Source of the DNA: Halichondria panicea
Taxonomy: Eukaryota > Porifera > Demospongiae > Suberitida > Halichondriidae
Assembly: GCF_963675165.1 (NCBI RefSeq)
Contig: NC_087381.1
Span: 6,387,378 to 6,451,377 of the forward strand
Direction of reading: 5' to 3'
Length of the DNA stretch: 64,000 bases
Shown here piece by piece: positions 60,401-64,000 of the stretch. The notes beneath the pieces were generated by a model. It did no database searches. It saw nothing but the letters and a program-made list of their open reading frames with translations, and was not told the origin of the DNA. The position numbers and the translations under genes are program-made. Position 1 is the stretch's first letter, and each line of letters opens with the position of its first letter.

Positions 60401-61428
60401 TTGTTGTTTTATGTTAATATTACTCTTTGTTTATGTATAGTGGCCTGGATTCGAGCAGTGGATCAAGTTGTACTGGAAACTGTTGGAACGGTTGATCTCA
60501 TGTTTAGTATCACCCGTGGTGATCAGTCAGACCGTAGTAGAGCATTTGCTGAGACTCAAGACCTCTCAGCCATAGAAGGTATTTAGTTCATATACCATTA
60601 CGCAGTTGAGTTTGCTTTTATTGTCAATGACTTCCATGCATGCAGGCTCTGATTATAATGATCCTCTGCCACAAAGAAACGGTGGGCCCGAACAAAATGG
60701 CAACCTGCGATGGGGCAGAGGTGCTATGACCCCTAACATTCCATACGTAGTCACTATTTTGGATGATGACACTCCAGAGCCAGTGGAAGTGGTGGAGGTG
60801 ATTGTGCAGTGTGTTGCAGGAGAGAACTGCTACCTGCCCAGAACTCGGTACACCATAACCATTATTGATGACCAAGGTGAGTGGATGTGCAATAGCTAGT
60901 ATTGGGCAATTGTAAACACTTGCATGCAGTGCTCCATGTTAATTATTGTGCATGGGTGCTTATCATGTGGGGAATAGACAATAATAATTATATAGTTTGG
61001 CTATATAGAAGCATCAAAAATTGACATGGCTTGCAGTGATTGTCACTATAATATTATGCCAGGACATCCCTGGGGATAGTATACACTCTATAGTTGTTTG
61101 GCAACAGTTATTATTACCTTGGTGGAAGTGCACACATCACAATAATGGCTACAAAGTGGCATGCATTAATTCAGAATCAGTTGCTTTTGTTTAATTACCT
61201 ACATTGTGGGATACTGTATATTGCCCACCCCTTATATAGGTGCCTGTCTTGACCTACCTGCTTTCTCTGGTGGCTCCATCTCATACGACTTTAGGATTTT
61301 CACAGAGATTAATGGTCGACCATACGGAACAGTTGCCACGTATGAGTGTGATAATGAAACTTTATTAGGAGAAGCTACAAGGACTTGTGAGAATGGAGTG
61401 TGGTCAGGAAGTGTACCAAACTGTGGGA
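53962..61428 (+). CDS. Secreted/surface protein: signal peptide, IgGFc-binding N-terminal domain, Calx-beta, CCP (3' end not seen)
   Basis: Exon 1 (53962-54055) encodes MASSNNLCCLFLLSVLLHTS as a signal peptide and ends in phase 1 at GTAAGT. Exon 2 (58850-60382, 1533 nt) joins in phase and encodes about 511 residues with the IgGFc-binding-protein N-terminal pattern: DELTIYVLSDELVSTDAYMA, YKYFIFSSD, ITSDKPLAVFSGHQCG, DYLVEQLPP, TYGDLFFMAPFAVRQSGELY and QYEAINCLVDG. Exons 3 (60441-60578) and 4 (60646-60876) form one Calx-beta-like unit ending ITIIDDQG. Exon 5 (61240-61428) is a CCP (ATYEC, TRTC, VWSGSVPNC). All introns are phase 1. Total so far about 728 residues. The family is linked to mucus and extracellular matrix; adhesion or recognition is inferred. 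The 4.8-kb first intron contains the minisatellite foldback. Use of exon 1 rests on phase alone. No exon was recognised after 61428. Confidence 0.75.
54140..54228 (+). pseudogene. Half-CCP remnant, near-copy of the first CCP exon
   Basis: GFETRVCLDSGRWSGLIPVC with donor GTATGT closely matches SETRTCLETGRWSGLIPVC at 250-316. Homology continues into the intron (TGCGTCTGTGAGTGTAATGA; CGATCGTTGTTCATGC versus 460-570). The 5' half of the module, with its first two Cys, is missing. It could splice after AAAG at about 54151, but it is more likely a relic. Confidence 0.7.
54411..54985. mobile_element. TIR element with GCCTCGGTG ends
   Basis: ATGCCTCGGTGCGCATGCGC at 54410 has a shorter inverted counterpart, CCACCGAGGCAT, near 54970. 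An internal TTCTATAGGCTTCTAG...TCTCGAGTTATG block (54519-54600) also occurs at 34672-34750 and, inverted, near 62760-62870. A related GCCTCGGTGC terminus lies inverted near 16700-16713. Confidence 0.6.
55067..57155. mobile_element. Foldback element filled with an 8-bp minisatellite
   Basis: Arms of about 57 bp, 55067-55123 (GGTTGGTACTTGATATAAGA ... AATCAGCAATAAACTAC) and 57100-57155 (inverted), bracket the array. CTAAAAAT next to both ends may be an 8-bp target duplication. Between them are about 1.95 kb of TGGAACCA-type octamers. Confidence 0.85.
55140..57090. repeat. 8-bp minisatellite TGGAACCA/G with a 752-bp higher-order duplication
   Basis: Octamers TGGAACCA, TGGAACCG, TGGAACTG, TGGAACTA and TGGAACAA alternate, with a recurrent CTTGGAACG-type spacer. 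Blocks from about 55580 onward repeat 752 bp downstream almost exactly (for example 55611-56018 and 56363-56770). The long ORFs (EPWNHGT repeats) arise because the octamer has no stop; they are not genes. Confidence 0.95.
57156..58385. other. Intronic/intergenic DNA
   Basis: No exon was recognised. It contains a short duplicated TATAAGCTATAGTACCGG unit (57700-57740) and diverged repeats of TTGTTTGAGAGTAGTATA / GCCGCTCGTTTCTTG (57880-58130). Confidence 0.4.
58386..58455 (+). pseudogene. Duplicated first exon, disabled
   Basis: TCTGTCGAGTTTAGACTATG at 58398-58417 closely matches the start context of the signal-peptide exon at 53943-53964, and both continue GCT(G/A)GCTC.A. Here translation from ATG 58415 stops after 11 codons (MAGSQRLCCMK). 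It is a relic of the promoter/first exon duplicated close to the IgGFc-type exon. Confidence 0.6.
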
Positions 61429-63199
61429 GTAAGTCAGTATTTTGTAAATCAATCTTTCTCTCTTTAAATAGTGATCAGAGTCATGTTTACGTTTGCTTAA
61501 TTTGCACTATTTCCATTACGGTATAATTATATCTGGTTATTTTCAAGGCGCTACATTTTGAGGTTTTCAAGGATTATGCTTATAACAGGAGTGTATGAAG
61601 AGGAGTATACCCCTAACCCTAGTATCCAATTGTAGCAGTTGTAGTGTAAACCACGTTACGGTACAAGTATGTCATACCACGTCACTATCAGACCGAATCT
61701 TAAGTGGGTGCGTAGGTGTAGTGGTTAATTAGTTAAAAATGATATCAGCATACACGCATGTGGTTTGTACCTCCAGCCCACTTATTCATGGCTAACAGTT
61801 TACACAACTACAAGTGTTAGTGACGGATTCATTCCAAGATGTAGAATGGAATGTGCGTGGGAGTTGAATACTCCTCTTCATACACTCCTGCTTATAATGA
61901 TCTCCAACCTCGAAAAATTAGTGCCTCGAAAATCGGTATTGAACCCAGTATTGAAACCTCTCTACTGTAGGGGTGTGATTGTTTGAATATCTATCCTCAA
62001 AAATGTAATCCGCGAAATGCGAAAATGTATAGAAATAACCCGCTATAATTATGGTATTATTCTGTATAAATAAGTTTAACGTCCTCACCACTATATTTAA
62101 AATTAGCCTCGTTACCAGGGCAATTTTTCTCTAAAAGAGCAGAAGGGAGAAAAATAGTCACTAATATAGCAAGAGCTTGAGGCCAGGTTTCACGAGAGTG
62201 AGGTTCCTTTTCCTTCACACAAGCAGCTCATACTCACAAACCTAAGTCATTTAACATGATTTAATTGATGCCATTGGCTGTAGGTAACATGATCAGCAAT
62301 AATTCCAATTTTATCTGCCAAACAACACCTAAAACGCCATATCTGGCCGTAACAAAAATACATTAAATTCCCAGCCAGAACTGACCAGTATACGAAATAG
62401 CAGAGTAGCCGCATTTCAGAGCGAGCTAGCAATCCGTGCCAAATGAAACTACCGGTATATCGAGGTTAGAGAGGCAGATTAGCAAAAAAGTTTACTGTAC
62501 ATTCCTCTTCACTATAATTATAAATTATGTACTAGTTAATGCACGGTTGCGTTCGCCGAGTGCTACATGATGCTTCGAGAACTTCCGCGAGGCCAATAAT
62601 ATCCATAGAGCACGAGCGTAAAACAGTGCATTAACTAGTTTGTATATAGTTTTTAGCTTCTTGCCAATACTAATACCTATCGGCTCTAGTATAGAGCTAA
62701 CTACTAAGTAGAATAGCAATTAACCTTCTATGAAAAAATTTTGCTATTCCTGATTCTGGAGAGACTGCAATAGCCTTCAACGTACTGGTAAGCAAAACTA
62801 GCCTTTACTCGAGAATAAAGCCTTTGTTAAGCATTGCTAGAAGCTTATAGAATCGCTTATAGCTGTACTCACATTGCAACCATGGAGCAGTACGTTGTAG
62901 CTATCGTAAAATTCTATGGCTTAAAAATCAATTATTTTGAATACCAACCGTGTTCTAACTACCCCAGCCGTGCTGTAACTACCAAACTGTTCCAAAAATG
63001 CCAACCATGCACAGAATAATAGAGCAGTCTGTGGTTACTATACAGTTGTAGATCCTAGTAGTCTATGGCATTTGTTAGCATATTGATCTTTGTAAAAAAA
63101 ACTACATGGTTTGTTGTGACTATAATATAGTGCTTCATGGCACTAATAATTATAGTAATCAATATGGGGTGCCAAATGTGTCAAAATTAAAAAAATTGC
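61429..63199. other. Region without recognised exons
   Basis: Contains a MITE end (CCCGCTATAATTATGGTA near 62040), a hairpin pair ACTAGTTAATGCA / TGCATTAACTAGT (62531 and 62628) and a block (62760-62870) matching 54519-54600 inverted. No CCP, Calx-beta or transmembrane exon that could continue the gene ending at 61428 was found. Confidence 0.45.
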
Positions 63200-63219
63200 C
63201 TGTATTTATATATCTATGT

Positions 63220-64000
63220 GTGTATTTATAAATCTACGTCTGTATTTATAAATCCATGCCAAGATTTATATATCTATACTCAGATTTATAAATCTATTCT
63301 CCAGATTTATATATCCATGCTCAGATTTATATATCCATGCTCTGATTTATATATCCATGTCCAGATTTATGTATCCATGCCCAGATTTATAAATCCATGT
63401 CCAGATTTATATAGACCACACCCAGATTTATATATCCATGTCCAGATTTATAAATCCACACCCAGATTTATATATCCATGTCCAGATTTATAAATCCACA
63501 CCCAGGTTTATATATCCATGTCCAGATTTATAAATCCACACCCAGATTTATATATCCATGTCTAATCCACACTCAGATTTATATTATAATGCCAGTCATG
63601 TGATACTCACGTGATTAATAGCTAGTGCAAAGGTAGCCTCGAATCCAGGCCGATTAATATCGGCCTGGTCTCGAGGCTAGTGCAAAGGAGGCTGGAACCA
63701 CTTGACCTTAGCTGACCCCCACTTGCAAAATAGCTTATACAGCACAAGGGCTTGAAGTACATGATTGTCTAGTGACCTTAATTATAGCTAAGGTCAACTG
63801 GTTCCAGCCTCCTCTGCAACCTATAATTAATCATGTGAGTATCACTTGACTGACATTATAATATAAATCTGGGTGTGGATTTATAAATCTAGACATGGAT
63901 AAATAAATCTGGGTGTGGATTTATAAATCTGGACATGGATATATAAATCTGGGTGTAAATATATAAAAATCTGGACATGGATTTATAAATCTGGGCATGG
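63220..64000. repeat. Tandem-repeat palindrome running off the window
   Basis: About 19-20 bp units of CCAGATTTATATATCCATG and CCCAGATTTATAAATCCACA repeat from about 63220 to 63590 and return inverted (ATCTGGGTGTGGATTTATAA) from about 63865 to the end. The centre also pairs: CCAGTCATGTGATACTCACG (63592) with 63834-63855, and GGAGGCTGGAACCACTTGAC (63688) with about 63794-63814. The 46-bp hairpin element at 63634-63679 sits inside one arm. Confidence 0.9.
63634..63679. mobile_element. 46-bp hairpin, minimal TAGCCTCG-family element, with 9-bp target duplication
   Basis: TAGCCTCGAATCCAGGCCG and its near-complement CGGCCTGGTCTCGAGGCTA form a hairpin. GTGCAAAGG flanks it on both sides (63625-63633 and 63680-63688). 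Confidence 0.88.

Noticed and set aside
63220..63590. CRISPR-like array of about 20-bp repeats
   Set aside because: Units are adjacent without unique spacers, imperfect and AT-rich, in a eukaryotic context; a minisatellite palindrome explains them.
1..64000. tRNA or rRNA genes
   Set aside because: No cloverleaf with matching box A/B or conserved rRNA stretch was noticed; a dedicated scan (tRNAscan-SE, Rfam) would be decisive.

Overview
The window looks like a metazoan nuclear genome, most likely a demosponge. It is AT-rich (many ATAATTATA and TGCATGCA tracts), has short GT-AG introns, and carries shuffled phase-1 exons for complement-control (CCP/sushi) and Calx-beta domains plus ROCO GTPase and Death-domain exons. 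Calx-beta arrays are known from sponge aggregation-factor proteins, which fits, but the taxon is inferred.

Host genes. (1) 125-1240 (+): three CCP exons of a gene that starts before the window. (2) 16176-21568 (-): a complete 16-exon gene for a single-pass surface receptor of about 1045 residues (signal peptide, Cys-rich module, five Calx-beta-like units, three CCPs, transmembrane helix, repeated cytoplasmic tail); all exon phases join cleanly. (3) 53962-61428 (+): signal-peptide exon, a large IgGFc-binding-protein N-terminal domain exon, one Calx-beta unit and one CCP, running on past the last exon seen. These look like members of one adhesion/recognition family. (4) 26322-30114 (-): ROC-COR-Death (ROCO) gene with three in-frame stops, with a ROC-less damaged duplicate at 9480-12093 (-). 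Isolated Death-domain (25436-25740) and Ig-like (24581-24829) exons lie beside it. (5) 13160-15365 (+): membrane-protein-like reading frames running into a 36-bp Thr/Pro-rich VNTR.

The rest is dominated by mobile DNA: a piggyBac-type transposase pseudogene (3119-7589) broken by a 1.7-kb foldback; direct tandem arrays on both sides of it; a nest (37262-41074) of TIR element, LINE and MITE; a non-LTR 3' fragment with a poly(A) tail (34980-36050); a decayed rve integrase (42461-43920); a giant 8.3-kb foldback (45468-53788); a foldback carrying an 8-bp minisatellite (55067-57155); a hAT-like MITE (31548-32158); and a small-hairpin MITE family with TAGCCTCG ends and 8-10 bp target duplications, found in complete form at four sites. 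The last 0.8 kb is a tandem-repeat palindrome running off the end.

No rRNA, tRNA or CRISPR array was recognised. Exon borders were read by eye from GT/AG sites, phase and domain continuity, without transcripts.
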